From Acetobacterium bakii (lineage in GTDB: Bacteria; Bacillota; Clostridia; Eubacteriales; Eubacteriaceae): a stretch of DNA of 64,000 nucleotides. A program made the position numbers and the translations under genes. This document shows, one piece after another, positions 49,782-60,818 of this stretch (its first letter is position 1; each line of letters opens with the position of its first letter). The DNA lies in NCBI RefSeq assembly GCF_001263355.1, contig NZ_LGYO01000022.1:222701-286700 (forward strand), given 5' to 3'. The notes beneath the pieces were generated by a model that saw only the letters and a list, made by a program, of their open reading frames with translations, made no database searches and had not been told where the DNA came from.

Positions 49782-52478
49782 TTATAATCCTCCTGATACA
49801 TTTAAAAATTCCTGAGCCGCTATTTTTACTGCGTCTTCAATTCGGTTGTAAGTGGAAAAGACTTTAATACCCTTTTTTTCTAATCGCTGGGATGGACCTT
49901 CCCCGATTCGCATGGTGATGACACCATCGCAATCATCCAGGGCACGGAGAATCTGCCCGATTTTATCTTCGTTATCGCCGCAATCCGCAACGTCCGTGCA
50001 ATATTTACTGATGGTTCTTTTTTCTTTGAATCTTACCTCATCGTTCAGGTAGTCGTAAATATAAAGATCGGTGGCATGTCCAAAATGCTGATCCACCAGC
50101 ATGCCGCCCTTGGAGACGGTGGCAAAACGCAGGCCCTTTTCAGAAGGCAAAGCTTTATCAGGCTTTGCTTTCGCGGTTTCCCTAAAGTCGATTGAAACAT
50201 CCTCATCCAGTTTCCCAATGGCATCGGCCCGGCATTGCTTGCAATGGTACATTTGTTTTAAATGGGTGCCGCATTGGTCCCGGATTTCGTTGATTTGTTG
50301 GTTCGTAGCAATGGTTAGACCTTCAAAGGCACTGCCTTTAACCGGAATAAGGGGCATGATGTTAGAAATAAAACAACCAAGATCTTTCACCGTTTTTACC
50401 ACTTCTTCAATGTGTTTGTCATTGATGCCCATGAGGGTAACAGTATTGATTTTAACAATGATGCCTTCATCGATGAGCATTTTAATACCCGCCATCTGAT
50501 TGGCCAACAAAAGAGCGGCAGCAGCTTCACCGATGTAAAACTTGCCCATGAAGTTGACATGTTTGTATATTTTAGCGCCGATGGCAGGATCGACAGCATT
50601 GACTGTGACAGTGACATGGGATACATTGAGGGCAGCCAGTTCTTTGGCATAGTAAGGCAGCATTAAACCGTTGGTGGAGACACAAAAGGTGACATCGGGA
50701 TCGTAGTCCCGGATCAGTGTAAGAGTTTGTTTAGTTTCTGCAAAATTTGCCAAAGCATCGCCAGGGCCAGCAATCCCAACCACGGTAAGGTTAGGAACCT
50801 TTTCTTTAACTACTTTGTATTTTGCGAAGGCTTCTTCGGGTGAAAGGATTGATGTGGTCACTCCCGGACGGCTTTCGTTCATACAATCAAACTTTCGCAC
50901 ACAATAATTACATTGAATATTGCAATCCGGTGCCACAGGAAGGTGCATTCGGGCATTTGTCTGGGAGGCGCCACAGCTGTAGCAGGGGTGGTTGGCTGTT
51001 TTTTCTGCGATGGTCATAGCTGGCTTTTGGATGTCAGGCATTGTTTCAGCCGGAGGATCAACAATATGTTCAATCATCGGTTCCAAACCATATTTGGTTT
51101 TGGCCCCTTCATTATAATAGGTGTTATAAAGTTTTTCTCTGAATCCACCTTCGACAGCCTTGAGTAGAGTGTTTGTCAGATGATCTAAAAGCATGAGAGA
51201 CCCTTCATATCCTAAAGTCCGGATTCGCTGTCCGCCGACGCGGTCATGAATTGGAAAAGCACAGCGGATCAGGGGGATATGGTGTTTTTCCTCAATGCGT
51301 CGACCATCGGAATTGCCAAGCATTATATTGGCTCCCAGTCGCAGGGCTTCTTCTTCGATGGTCTCAAAATCAACATCATTTAAAATGACATACTCGTCAA
51401 CGAAAAGTGCGGCAGCTAATTTAGCCAGTTCGGATTCAACGATTTCCTTTAATTGGGGATAATTGGAACCCGTAGCCACAATAATAGGCATGATGCCATT
51501 TTCACAGCAGAGCCGCACGGCGGAAACGACAAAGTCCGGTTCGCCGAAAATGGCAATTCGTCCTTCTGCATTATATTTATGGGAATCAACCATGCCATCA
51601 ATATAACGACCCCGTTGTTTTTCGATTTTAACCGGGACGGGTTTATTAGACAGGGTGGATAAAACTTCAATTAATGCGTCGGTATCTCTTAAACCCATGG
51701 GAAGATTCACCCTTTGGTAAGGTACTTTGTAATTTTCAAGAAGATATACTCCAGGAGAATCTTCGGGTTTCATGGTACTTGAAATTTCGATGGTGGCTTT
51801 GGCCCCGCCCATTTTGGCAATGTCTGATATCGGTGTGCCATGCATCGGCAGGCGATCATAGGTATTCTGGTGGACGCCGTCCAGATTTTCCGAAAGATCC
51901 GGCAATAAAATATAGTCGATTTCGAATTCTGACAGCAGCTCTTTAAGATAGCGGGTATCTGCAGGACTAAGCATGGTGGTGATGATATTAACCTTATCGT
52001 TTTTTTCAGTATCCATTTCGACACTGGTGACAATGGCTTTTAACGCCCGGTTAAAACCTTCAAATTGGGTGCCACTGTAACCGGCGGATTTTACGGGAAT
52101 AATCTTTACGGTTTCTTCTGGATATTGCTCGTAGAATTTATGAATAATGTATCCTACATCTTCGCCGATGGTCTCAGCTAAACAGGTGGTGGAAACCCCG
52201 ATGACTTCGGGATTGTATAATTTTATGAGGTTTTGAATACCCAGGATAAGGTTTTTTTCACCGCCATACACCGTGCCTTCTTCGGTTAAAGAAGAAGAGG
52301 CAATGTCAATGGGTTCATTATAATGGGTGGCCATGTGCCGTCTTATATAGGTACTGCATCCCTGGGAGCCATGGAGAATACTCATGGATTTCTGGATGCC
52401 GTAGAAAGCATTGGCTGTTCCCATGGGCATACACATTTTACAGGGATTAACATTTAAGTTGACGAGATTTTTAGACAT
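49782..52478 (-). CDS. nifN-B: NifN-NifB fusion with C-terminal NifX-like domain
   Basis: An 898-residue fusion of three modules. Residues 1-460 are NifN (NPCKMCMPMG, HGSQGCSTYIRR, STTCLAETIGEDV). Residues about 495-780 are NifB radical SAM with CNIQCNYC (Cys519, 523, 526) and VVGIAGPGDALANF. Residues about 785-890 are a NifX/NafY-type cofactor-binding domain (QHFGHATDLYIYDY). NifB makes the NifB-cofactor core, and NifN with NifE carries it to maturation; the fusion would channel it. The same fusion is known in C. pasteurianum. It overlaps the nifE stop by eight bases. GGAGG precedes the ATG. Confidence 0.95.
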   Translation of the reverse strand: MSKNLVNLNVNPCKMCMPMGTANAFYGIQKSMSILHGSQGCSTYIRRHMATHYNEPIDIASSSLTEEGTVYGGEKNLILGIQNLIKLYNPEVIGVSTTCLAETIGEDVGYIIHKFYEQYPEETVKIIPVKSAGYSGTQFEGFNRALKAIVTSVEMDTEKNDKVNIITTMLSPADTRYLKELLSEFEIDYILLPDLSENLDGVHQNTYDRLPMHGTPISDIAKMGGAKATIEISSTMKPEDSPGVYLLENYKVPYQRVNLPMGLRDTDALIEVLSTLSNKPVPVKIEKQRGRYIDGMVDSHKYNAEGRIAIFGEPDFVVSAVRLCCENGIMPIIVATGSNYPQLKEIVESELAKLAAALFVDEYVILNDVDFETIEEEALRLGANIMLGNSDGRRIEEKHHIPLIRCAFPIHDRVGGQRIRTLGYEGSLMLLDHLTNTLLKAVEGGFREKLYNTYYNEGAKTKYGLEPMIEHIVDPPAETMPDIQKPAMTIAEKTANHPCYSCGASQTNARMHLPVAPDCNIQCNYCVRKFDCMNESRPGVTTSILSPEEAFAKYKVVKEKVPNLTVVGIAGPGDALANFAETKQTLTLIRDYDPDVTFCVSTNGLMLPYYAKELAALNVSHVTVTVNAVDPAIGAKIYKHVNFMGKFYIGEAAAALLLANQMAGIKMLIDEGIIVKINTVTLMGINDKHIEEVVKTVKDLGCFISNIMPLIPVKGSAFEGLTIATNQQINEIRDQCGTHLKQMYHCKQCRADAIGKLDEDVSIDFRETAKAKPDKALPSEKGLRFATVSKGGMLVDQHFGHATDLYIYDYLNDEVRFKEKRTISKYCTDVADCGDNEDKIGQILRALDDCDGVITMRIGEGPSQRLEKKGIKVFSTYNRIEDAVKIAAQEFLNVSGGL

Positions 52479-53832
52479 TTTTATTACCTCCAGGGGATAT
52501 TATTTCCCAGACAGGACTGTTCATGGATAAATTAATTTCGGATGCAAAATTAAGAGTCCCTTCATAACCGGCAAGAGGATGCTTGCGCTCGTGATTATGA
52601 TCACAAAATGCAATGCCGAGTTTATAGGCAAGAGGTCTTTCTTTTACGCCGCCAACTAAGATATCAGCACCCATCTCTTTCATAAAAGATTCCAGTTCGG
52701 CTGGATTAGCGTCATCCAGGACAACGGCATCGTCTTCAACCAGGCTTTGGATCATTTCATAATCCTCTTTGTTACCTGTTTGAGTTCCCACCATGACTGT
52801 TTTAATTCCGAATTCTTTAAACTGACGGATCAGTGAGATGGCTTTGAAACCGCCGCCGACATATATGGCAGCTTTTTTTCCTTCAAAATTTCGTTTGTAT
52901 TTATTTAAAAGAGGGATCACTCTATTTTTTTCGTCTTCAATGAAAGCCTTGGCTTTACGGACCATTTCTGCGTCACCCATTGCATAGGCAATGCGGAGCA
53001 GCGAATCGGATGTGTCATTAACGCCAAAGAAGCTAACTTTAATGAATGGAATATCAAAATCTTCTTCCATTTGTTTAGCGAGATAGGTCATTGACCCGGC
53101 ACACTGAACGAGATTGAGCTGAGCTGAGGGAGCTTTCTTCAAGGATTCGGAGGTTGCATCTCCGGTGATATTGGAAATTGCTTTGACCCCAAGGATGCGA
53201 AGGTAATTCTTAATAATCCACATTTCACCGGCAAGATTAAAATCACCTAAAATATTAACGCCAACTTCCTTAGGTGGAAGGACTTCAGGGGTAATAAGAC
53301 TCATGATCGCGTTACATGCTGCTTTATATCCAGTTTTCTTGGTTCCGGAAAAGCCAGGAGATTTTACCGGGATCACACGTATGGCGTATTTTTCTTCGGC
53401 GGCCTTACAAACGGCTACGATATCGTCACCGATAACACCGACAATACAGGTGGCATAAATAAAGATTAATTTTGGAGAGTGCATGGACATGACTTCGTCA
53501 ATGGCGGCAGTGAGTTTTTTTTCGCCACCAAAGATGACATCACGTTCTCTTAAATCAGTGGAATAACTGTTTCGATAGATGTCTTCTCCGCTTGAAAGGC
53601 TTCCCCGGATATCCCAGGTATAGCTGGAACAGCCAATGGGTCCATGGACAATATGAAAAGCATCGGTAATCGGGTTTAAGACAACCCGGGCACCACAAAA
53701 CACACAGGCACGCTGGCTTACCGATCCGGAAATACTTTCAGCTTCACATTTAATACCACTGCCATCTCCGCTGCATTGCGAAAAACGAATCGATTCGGCT
53801 CTTTCTGGTAAAATATCATTTTCATTTCTCAT
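52471..53832 (-). CDS. nifE: Nitrogenase cofactor biosynthesis protein NifE
   Basis: A 453-residue NifD homologue. It keeps the cluster-binding cysteines (QRACVFCGARVVL, GPIGCSSYTWDIRG, ATCIVGVIGDDI) but lacks the active-site His of NifD near the C-terminus (AFCDHNHERKHPLAGYEG). NifEN is the scaffold on which NifB-cofactor becomes FeMo-cofactor. I place the start at the ATG at 53832, seven bases after AGGAGG, rather than the TTG six codons before. Confidence 0.94.
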   Translation of the reverse strand: MRNENDILPERAESIRFSQCSGDGSGIKCEAESISGSVSQRACVFCGARVVLNPITDAFHIVHGPIGCSSYTWDIRGSLSSGEDIYRNSYSTDLRERDVIFGGEKKLTAAIDEVMSMHSPKLIFIYATCIVGVIGDDIVAVCKAAEEKYAIRVIPVKSPGFSGTKKTGYKAACNAIMSLITPEVLPPKEVGVNILGDFNLAGEMWIIKNYLRILGVKAISNITGDATSESLKKAPSAQLNLVQCAGSMTYLAKQMEEDFDIPFIKVSFFGVNDTSDSLLRIAYAMGDAEMVRKAKAFIEDEKNRVIPLLNKYKRNFEGKKAAIYVGGGFKAISLIRQFKEFGIKTVMVGTQTGNKEDYEMIQSLVEDDAVVLDDANPAELESFMKEMGADILVGGVKERPLAYKLGIAFCDHNHERKHPLAGYEGTLNFASEINLSMNSPVWEIISPGGNKNV

Positions 53833-53895
53833 TTTACAGCCTCCTTTCAAATAAAAGGGGAGAAAAACCTCCCCAATAGTGTAAATAAAATTTTG

Positions 53896-55260
53896 TTACA
53901 TAATCATTTCCATATCTTCATCGGCACAGTCACGATCCTGACGATCCATGAGCGTGTTTAGAATCATTTCTGCTAAACGCATGCCACCTTTATATCCGAC
54001 GATTGGCAGGTAAGAGTGAACATAGCGATCGACAATGGGGAAGCCGGCTCGAACTAAAGGAATATCCTCTGCCTTAGCAACGTACTTGCCATGGGTACCG
54101 CCGATAAGCAGGTCCACGCCGTCATTTTTAATCCATTGATGCAATTCAAATAAATCCATGTTGCCTTTAGCAATGCAGCCTTCAGCATCGAACTTTTCAA
54201 ATAATGCATTAGCTTTTTCTTCGAAAAATTTACCAGGTGTTCCAGTTGCCAGGTATTTTGGAATCATACCCAATTCTAAAGCGAATTGCGCTAATCCCAG
54301 AACGGTATCGGGATCACCGAAAATAGCAACTTTTTTGTTTTGCGTATACTGATGAGAATCCAACAGGATATCAACCAGTTGTCCACGTTCTTCTTCAAGG
54401 GCATAGGGTACTTCATTTTTAGAAAAACGGTTTAGTGCCATGACATACTGATCTGTTAATTCAACGCCGATTGGTAATGGCAGGGTTTGATAGGGAACCT
54501 TGCATTTGGTATCCAGAAATTCTGCGGGCATGGATGAGGTGAGTTCACCTAATCCCAGTGACATTTCGCAATTTCCAAGGTCAATAATCTCCTGGATTTT
54601 AGTGCCGCCTTTGGGATACATGCTGTATGTCCCAGTCATGGGAGCATCCATAACGCCGCTGGTGTCGGGGAGCATGGTAAAGTTGACGCCCATCAGGGTC
54701 ATGATTTTTTTCATTTCACGCATATCACCAGGATTTACAAAGCCTGGGAAAAGAGCGAGTTTGCCATTCTTGATGCCGGTGTTTTCAGATAAGTATTTGA
54801 TCAAACCGGTAATCATGTTTGAAAATCCGGTAATGTGTGATCCGACATAGCTTGGGGTATTGGTGTGAACAACAAATTTTCCTTCCGGAATTTTAGCGTC
54901 ATTGATGTAAGTAACCAGGTCATCACCGATGGTTTCACTGAGACAGGTGGTATGAACAGCGATAATATCAGGGTCGTAAATGTCAAAGATATTTTTTATG
55001 GCTGTTTTTAAATTGGAACCGCCGCCAAAAACAGAAGCGCCTTCTGTAAATGAGCTTGATGACGCAATAGCAGGATCTTTAAAATGTCTGGTTAGGAACA
55101 TTCGATGAAAGGAACAGCATCCCTGTGATCCATGACTGTGAGGCATGCAATTATGAACACCTAGGGCTGCATACATTGCCCCAACCGGTTGACACGTCTT
55201 TAATGGATTGATGCGCAGTGCAGATCGTTCCGATACTTCTTTTGGGGTTAAATCTAACAT
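53896..55260 (-). CDS. nifK: Nitrogenase MoFe protein beta chain
   Basis: A 454-residue protein that carries the P-cluster cysteines (NPLKTCQPVGAMYAALG, GSQGCCSFHR, HTTCLSETIGDD). It is short because it lacks the N-terminal extension of proteobacterial NifK, as in C. pasteurianum. With NifD it forms the catalytic component. The ATG overlaps the last base of nifD (TAATG), so translation is coupled. Confidence 0.96.
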   Translation of the reverse strand: MLDLTPKEVSERSALRINPLKTCQPVGAMYAALGVHNCMPHSHGSQGCCSFHRMFLTRHFKDPAIASSSSFTEGASVFGGGSNLKTAIKNIFDIYDPDIIAVHTTCLSETIGDDLVTYINDAKIPEGKFVVHTNTPSYVGSHITGFSNMITGLIKYLSENTGIKNGKLALFPGFVNPGDMREMKKIMTLMGVNFTMLPDTSGVMDAPMTGTYSMYPKGGTKIQEIIDLGNCEMSLGLGELTSSMPAEFLDTKCKVPYQTLPLPIGVELTDQYVMALNRFSKNEVPYALEEERGQLVDILLDSHQYTQNKKVAIFGDPDTVLGLAQFALELGMIPKYLATGTPGKFFEEKANALFEKFDAEGCIAKGNMDLFELHQWIKNDGVDLLIGGTHGKYVAKAEDIPLVRAGFPIVDRYVHSYLPIVGYKGGMRLAEMILNTLMDRQDRDCADEDMEMIM

Positions 55261-56846
55261 TATTCCATACCTCCTATACTGCCTTCTAATGTAGGCTCAG
55301 TTTTCCAGGGCGCTTGAACTAATTCCCAGGCGGGGGTGTTAACCGCCAGGGTTACATCTCTGGCAAAGTTCACTGCTCCCTTAAATCCAGCATACGGACC
55401 GCTGTAGTCATATGAATGTAACTGTCGTGATGGGATTCCGGAACGCTGAACCACATATTTATCCTTGATTCCGGAAAAGAAAATATCTGGTTTTAATAAT
55501 TTGATAAATTCCTCAGTTTCAAAATGGTTGAAGTCATCAGTGATCATCGCATCCGGACTGATATCTGCCCATAAACCTTCGTAAGACTCGATCGGTAAGC
55601 CGGCGTCTTTTAATTCCTGAATGCGTTCTGGGGTGTGAAACGTTCTGAATTTAGCAGGGTCTTTTTCCACGGTAATGCTTTCGATGTTTTTAGAGTCTGC
55701 ATCCATTTTAAGGGGCAATATCTGACGGCCTTCGTAATCATCACGATGGGCGAATTCATAACCGCCTAAAACGACTTCGACACCAAGACTTTTTAATAAA
55801 TTGATGTAATGATGGGTTCTTGACCCGCCAACATAAACGGCGGCTGTTTTGCCCTCAAGCTTGGTTTTAAATTCGCTCATGGTTACTTTGATTTCATCTT
55901 CCTCATCAGCAATAACAGCTTCTGTTTTTGCGGTTAAGTCAGGATCGTTGAAAAATGCGGCAACATCTCTGAGTGACTGCTTAATACCTTCAAGTCCAAT
56001 AAAATTGACTTTCAACCATTCGGTCCCATATTTTGTTTTTAACATTTCAGCAATATAGTTGATGGAACGATGACATTGAACCAGGTTGAGGTCGGCAATA
56101 TGGGCATTTTTCATTTCTGCATAACTGCCATCACCGGTCATAACGGATACAATATTGTAACCGATACGTTTTAGTACCCGTCCAATTTCCCAGCCGTCAC
56201 CGCCAATATTGTATTCACCCAAAAGGTTGATGGAATATTTGACATGGTCGGCGTCACCGGTGCCGATAATATTTTTCATTAAACCATTGTTGGCAATATG
56301 ATGTCCGCCGGATTGGCTGACACCTTTGTATCCTTCACAACTAAAGGCAACAACCTTAATACCATACAGTTCTTCGGCCTCAGCTGCTACGGCATGAATA
56401 TCATCCCCGATGAGTCCGACCGGGCAGGTGGAGGCAATCATAATACAGGCGGGATTGAAAATTTCGACGGCCTCTTTAATGGCTTTTTTTAATTTTTTCT
56501 CACCACCAAAGACGATGTCTGTTTCCTGCATATCGGTTGAAAAGCAGTATTCGGAAAAGTTCTTGGTAGTTTCATCATGCTTGGACTTGTGACGTCTGGT
56601 GCCCCAGGTGTAATAGCTACAGCCGATGGGTCCATGAACGATTTGGACAACATCTTTTAATGGCCCGAGCACCACCCCTTTACAGCCGGCGTAACAGCAG
56701 CCGCGGTTTGTTAATATTCCGGGAATTGCCCGGGTATCAGCGGCGATGATATTGGGCTCGCCATTTTCAATTTCTATGACATGTTCTTTTCTGTTTTTAT
56801 ATATTTTTGAACTATATTTATCGAGTACTTTTTCTCTTGAATTCAA
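55260..56846 (-). CDS. nifD: Nitrogenase MoFe protein alpha chain
   Basis: A protein of about 528 residues. It has P-cluster cysteines (RGCCYAGCKGVV, GPIGCSYYTWGTRR, ASTCPVGLIGDD), the His of SGGHHIANN, the FeMo-cofactor Cys in LVQCHRSINYI and the cofactor His in QLHSYDYSGPYAG. It holds the extra internal segment (about residues 380-430) known from the clostridial alpha chain. The start is probably the TTG at 56846, five bases after AGAGGTGA; a GTG at 56855 would leave no ribosome site. Catalytic subunit of N2 reduction. Confidence 0.95.
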   Translation of the reverse strand: MNSREKVLDKYSSKIYKNRKEHVIEIENGEPNIIAADTRAIPGILTNRGCCYAGCKGVVLGPLKDVVQIVHGPIGCSYYTWGTRRHKSKHDETTKNFSEYCFSTDMQETDIVFGGEKKLKKAIKEAVEIFNPACIMIASTCPVGLIGDDIHAVAAEAEELYGIKVVAFSCEGYKGVSQSGGHHIANNGLMKNIIGTGDADHVKYSINLLGEYNIGGDGWEIGRVLKRIGYNIVSVMTGDGSYAEMKNAHIADLNLVQCHRSINYIAEMLKTKYGTEWLKVNFIGLEGIKQSLRDVAAFFNDPDLTAKTEAVIADEEDEIKVTMSEFKTKLEGKTAAVYVGGSRTHHYINLLKSLGVEVVLGGYEFAHRDDYEGRQILPLKMDADSKNIESITVEKDPAKFRTFHTPERIQELKDAGLPIESYEGLWADISPDAMITDDFNHFETEEFIKLLKPDIFFSGIKDKYVVQRSGIPSRQLHSYDYSGPYAGFKGAVNFARDVTLAVNTPAWELVQAPWKTEPTLEGSIGGME

Positions 56847-56861
56847 TTGAATCACCTCTTT

Positions 56862-57245
56862 CTAAAATGCGTCGGCATTTTTTTCTCCACTACGTACACG
56901 AATGGATTCCTCAATGGGAAGGATAAATATTTTTCCATCCCCGGCGTTGTCTGTGGTATTCGTATCGATAATAATGGAAACGACTTTATCAACATCATCA
57001 TCTTCAACAATGAGGGTGAAGAATCGCTTTGAAATTAATCGAGTTGGTTCAGTCAGTGCCTCGCCGGCAGTTGATATAGGCATTTCACCGGAATCAACTA
57101 TATCCTGAATGAGTGATAAATCAACTGTTTTTTTGCCTCGACCAAGAACCTTTAAGCAGGTAAAGGCTGGAAAGCCTTCCTTAACAAGTGCTTCTTTGGT
57201 TTGGTTTACTTTATTCTGTCGAATAATTGCCATAACTTCTTTCAT
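56862..57245 (-). CDS. nifI2: Nitrogenase-associated PII protein NifI2
   Basis: A 127-residue PII-like protein. It has EVMAIIRQNKVNQTKEAL, a long T-loop ending SKRFFTLIVEDDDVDKVV, and GDGKIFILPIEESIRVRSGE. The insertion before RLISKRFF is characteristic of NifI2. With NifI1 it binds NifDK and shuts it off when ammonium returns; 2-oxoglutarate relieves it. AAAAGGAGG precedes the ATG. Placement between nifH and nifD is typical of anaerobic diazotrophs. Confidence 0.95.
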   Translation of the reverse strand: MKEVMAIIRQNKVNQTKEALVKEGFPAFTCLKVLGRGKKTVDLSLIQDIVDSGEMPISTAGEALTEPTRLISKRFFTLIVEDDDVDKVVSIIIDTNTTDNAGDGKIFILPIEESIRVRSGEKNADAF

Positions 57246-57259
57246 TTTAATGCCTCCTT

Positions 57260-57586
57260 TTACAGGCCTGATTTTCCAGTACTGATCGTATATGCTTCTT
57301 CAACGGGTGAGATAAAAATACGACCATCTCCGAATGCACCTTTTTCGCCTGTTTTTGCGTTTTTCATGACAATTCTGACAACATCGTCTTTATCTTCATC
57401 ATTAACAATACAAAGTAACATAACTTTTGGGAGTTCATCGTAATAAACTTCTCCAACTTTAATTCCCTTTTGTTTGCCGCGTCCATAAACATCCAGTTTA
57501 GTTACGGCTGAAAAACCGCCGGATAACATTTCCGTTAATACAACTCCCGCTTTTTCGGGTCTGATAATTGCTCTGATCATTAACAT
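57260..57586 (-). CDS. nifI1: Nitrogenase-associated PII protein NifI1
   Basis: A 108-residue PII-like protein. It has IRAIIRPEKAGVVLTEMLSG, the T-loop GRGKQKGIKVGEVYYDELPK and AFGDGRIFISPVEEAYTIST. The T-loop keeps tyrosines, yet these are not known to be uridylylated in NifI1. It acts with NifI2 in direct on/off control of nitrogenase. The gap to nifH is 27 bases, the gap to nifI2 is 14. Confidence 0.95.
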   Translation of the reverse strand: MLMIRAIIRPEKAGVVLTEMLSGGFSAVTKLDVYGRGKQKGIKVGEVYYDELPKVMLLCIVNDEDKDDVVRIVMKNAKTGEKGAFGDGRIFISPVEEAYTISTGKSGL

Positions 57587-57613
57587 AAGTTTTTTCTCCC
57601 TTTCAATTCTAAA

Positions 57614-58730
<1,117 letters not shown>

Positions 58731-58736
58731 GGGCTA

Positions 58737-58765
58737 ATTATCTGTGTTTTAGAACCAATTGTCAA
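58737..58765 (-). promoter_or_regulatory. Sigma-A promoter of the nif operon
   Basis: On this strand TTGACA (58765-58760), a 17-base spacer and GATAAT (58742-58737). It gives a leader of about 295 bases before nifH. Confidence 0.85.
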
Positions 58766-58967
58766 GACAAGTATGATGTAAACCCTTTTCATAATACCTG
58801 CATATCCGAATGGTTCTGATTGCTTTGATAAAATTGACTGTTTTAAATTGTATACAAAGTACAATTTTCCCGGTTATAAAAGGAATGAAAACAGTTTCAA
58901 TGATTTCATAAAAGAGCAAACCGATTGGGTAATGTTTCTTAAGAGTTCCTTAAGTATAGCTGTGACG

Positions 58968-59918
58968 TCAACCGCAATGGGAGCATTCAGAACAATTGCC
59001 GCAGGCTTTGGTCTCAGGATCGTCAATGATGATTGCCTTGACTTTTGATTGGGTGAGATCCACCGTAAGCTCAGAATCCTGGGTAATAACAATAGTATCG
59101 ACCGAAAATTCAATTTTTATGGGTTCCGGAAAAAAGCGTTCCGGATCAATTTTCCCGCGTTTCATCAGGGGCTTAATGATTTTTTTTTCCTCGCCGGTCG
59201 AAATACTGATGGCGCTATTTAAGGTCATCAGCGATTTAATTTTGCCAACTTCATCATAGCAAACAGAGTTTTCATCCCCATTAACGCCATGAGCATTGCT
59301 GTCATAGGCGATGACGATGCCAATGGGTGTATTAATCGGTTCCGGGCGAGCGGGTTCAAAACTTTTCAGGCTGCCATCCTCATATAGGGCTAAACCATAG
59401 CGGATATAGACTAAGCCATCAGGACTCATCAGTTCAATGGATTCTCCGGGCCACAGGGTCAGGCTTTTTAAGGAGCCGCTTTCGTAAAAACAGATGCTGA
59501 TAACCTTAACCGAAAAAGTGCCGATTGCTAAATCAAAATCAATGGGTGTTGCAAGCTTAGCCTCTTCCTCTTCGCTCCAATAGCCATCAATCTGCCCGTT
59601 AAGGGGAAAGAAGCGATGAATATTGCCATCTTCGTAAAAACTGATCCGTTCAACAGATAAAACACCAAGCGAGGTTTTTGCTTCAACCGCTTCGTTAAGA
59701 GCAATGCTTTTTAAATTTCCATTTTGGAAAAATTCAAGCGCTACACTTTCCCGTTTTCTTGGCCGGGGTGGGCCGTAGCTTGGGATCAGGGTTCCCACGG
59801 GCGTTTTAATCAGGTTCTTTTCGTCCAGGGTACAAGCCTTGGGGGAACCATCAGGATAGGTCTCTAAATAAGCGACGCCTTCCAATTTACCGTATTTTTC
59901 TAAATTTAATGTGGACAT
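58968..59918 (-). CDS. MORN-like repeat protein with C-terminal Cys4 motif
   Basis: A 316-residue protein without a recognised function. It has at least five loose repeats of the type FYEDGNIHRFFPLNG, FFQNGNLKSIALNE, FYESGSLKSLTLWPGE and LYEDGSLKSFEP, resembling MORN-type beta hairpins. The last eleven residues, CGNCSECSHCG, form CxxCxxCxxC, suited to a metal or Fe-S site. It follows the AnfO-family gene by nine bases and lies just upstream of the nif promoter, so a nitrogenase-linked role is likely. GGAGG precedes the ATG. Confidence 0.72.
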   Translation of the reverse strand: MSTLNLEKYGKLEGVAYLETYPDGSPKACTLDEKNLIKTPVGTLIPSYGPPRPRKRESVALEFFQNGNLKSIALNEAVEAKTSLGVLSVERISFYEDGNIHRFFPLNGQIDGYWSEEEEAKLATPIDFDLAIGTFSVKVISICFYESGSLKSLTLWPGESIELMSPDGLVYIRYGLALYEDGSLKSFEPARPEPINTPIGIVIAYDSNAHGVNGDENSVCYDEVGKIKSLMTLNSAISISTGEEKKIIKPLMKRGKIDPERFFPEPIKIEFSVDTIVITQDSELTVDLTQSKVKAIIIDDPETKACGNCSECSHCG

Positions 59919-59927
59919 AATAGCCTC

Positions 59928-60566
59928 CTATTTTTGGCAGTTGGTATGGGTAATAAGGACATGAGTTTTACCATCATTTTTTTGGTCCATAGCATAGGTC
60001 AGATTCAGGGAGTCGAAAATTTTATCAAACCAGGGCGGAACATGTTCGCAGACAAGATCAAGGGAAAGGAAGGGAACATTCTTAAAAAATGGCAGCAGTG
60101 CCATTTTGGAACTGATTTCCGGGGCATTCTTTTGAAGCTGGTTCAGATTAAAGAAGAAGTCACCGGGAGAATTGGTTTCGGTGGGAGCCTCGGGTGGCTT
60201 TTGTTTGGCGGCTTCCACAGCAGTGCTGATTAAATCCTGCTGGATGGCATCCAATAGCTCTAAATCAAAACTTTCAACTTCACAGATAATGAAGCGGGCC
60301 TTATCAAAGGTGTGATAGGGGATCCCTGTCATGGATCGGGTAATGATAATTCGGCAGTCTTCAAATTCAGCAATCATTTGCTTAATGTTTTCGCGAATGG
60401 TTCCAAGTTCTCCCATAAGACTGGGTGTATAGGGAACTGCTTTTGATTTTTGCCAGGAATCCTTTTTTTTATAAAATAAATCCCAATGGGTCATCGTATC
60501 AAAACTTGAGATGCGATCATTAGCATCGAAAAAAACGGCCATTGCATTGTGCTTTTCCAGTTTCAT
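59928..60566 (-). CDS. AnfO-family nitrogenase accessory protein
   Basis: A 212-residue protein that resembles the AnfO family. It has an N-terminal AVFFDANDRISSFD, then IREN-IKQMIAEFEDCRIII, SMTGIPYHTFDKARF and a Glu-rich linker (PPEAPTETN). AnfO is encoded with Fe-only nitrogenase, but no anfHDGK genes are in the window and only the Mo system is present. The C-terminal 90 residues look like an additional domain. Its role is unclear. GGAGGTAA precedes the ATG. It is the first gene of a two-gene unit facing the nif operon. Confidence 0.75.
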   Translation of the reverse strand: MKLEKHNAMAVFFDANDRISSFDTMTHWDLFYKKKDSWQKSKAVPYTPSLMGELGTIRENIKQMIAEFEDCRIIITRSMTGIPYHTFDKARFIICEVESFDLELLDAIQQDLISTAVEAAKQKPPEAPTETNSPGDFFFNLNQLQKNAPEISSKMALLPFFKNVPFLSLDLVCEHVPPWFDKIFDSLNLTYAMDQKNDGKTHVLITHTNCQK

Positions 60567-60818
60567 TTTATTACCTCCAGACGTTTTTTAACTTTTTCAG
60601 AATATAATAATCTATGTAGAATAGGGGTAGTATAGCATACAAAAATTATTTAAATCTGTTTTTTAGAATGCATACCTGGCTCAAATATTTAATGAAAAGG
60701 TTTAAATGACTAGCAAGCGGAGGGCGTTATTCTCGGCCTTTATTAGAAAGCATTTCCAGATTAAAAAAAAATTAGTTTATTTAAAAAAAAATTAAAATTA
60801 AGAATTACTAAAGAAAAA
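60567..60818. other. AT-rich spacer without genes
   Basis: No gene is seen. On the minus strand a TG-C-TATACT (near 60636-60645) is a possible extended -10 for the AnfO-family gene; its -35 is weak. The stretch 60765-60815 is almost all A/T. Confidence 0.35.

Noticed and set aside
59928-60566. Evidence for an Fe-only nitrogenase in this window
   Set aside because: Only an AnfO-family gene is present; no anfH, anfD, anfG or anfK occurs, and the NifDK here is the Mo type.
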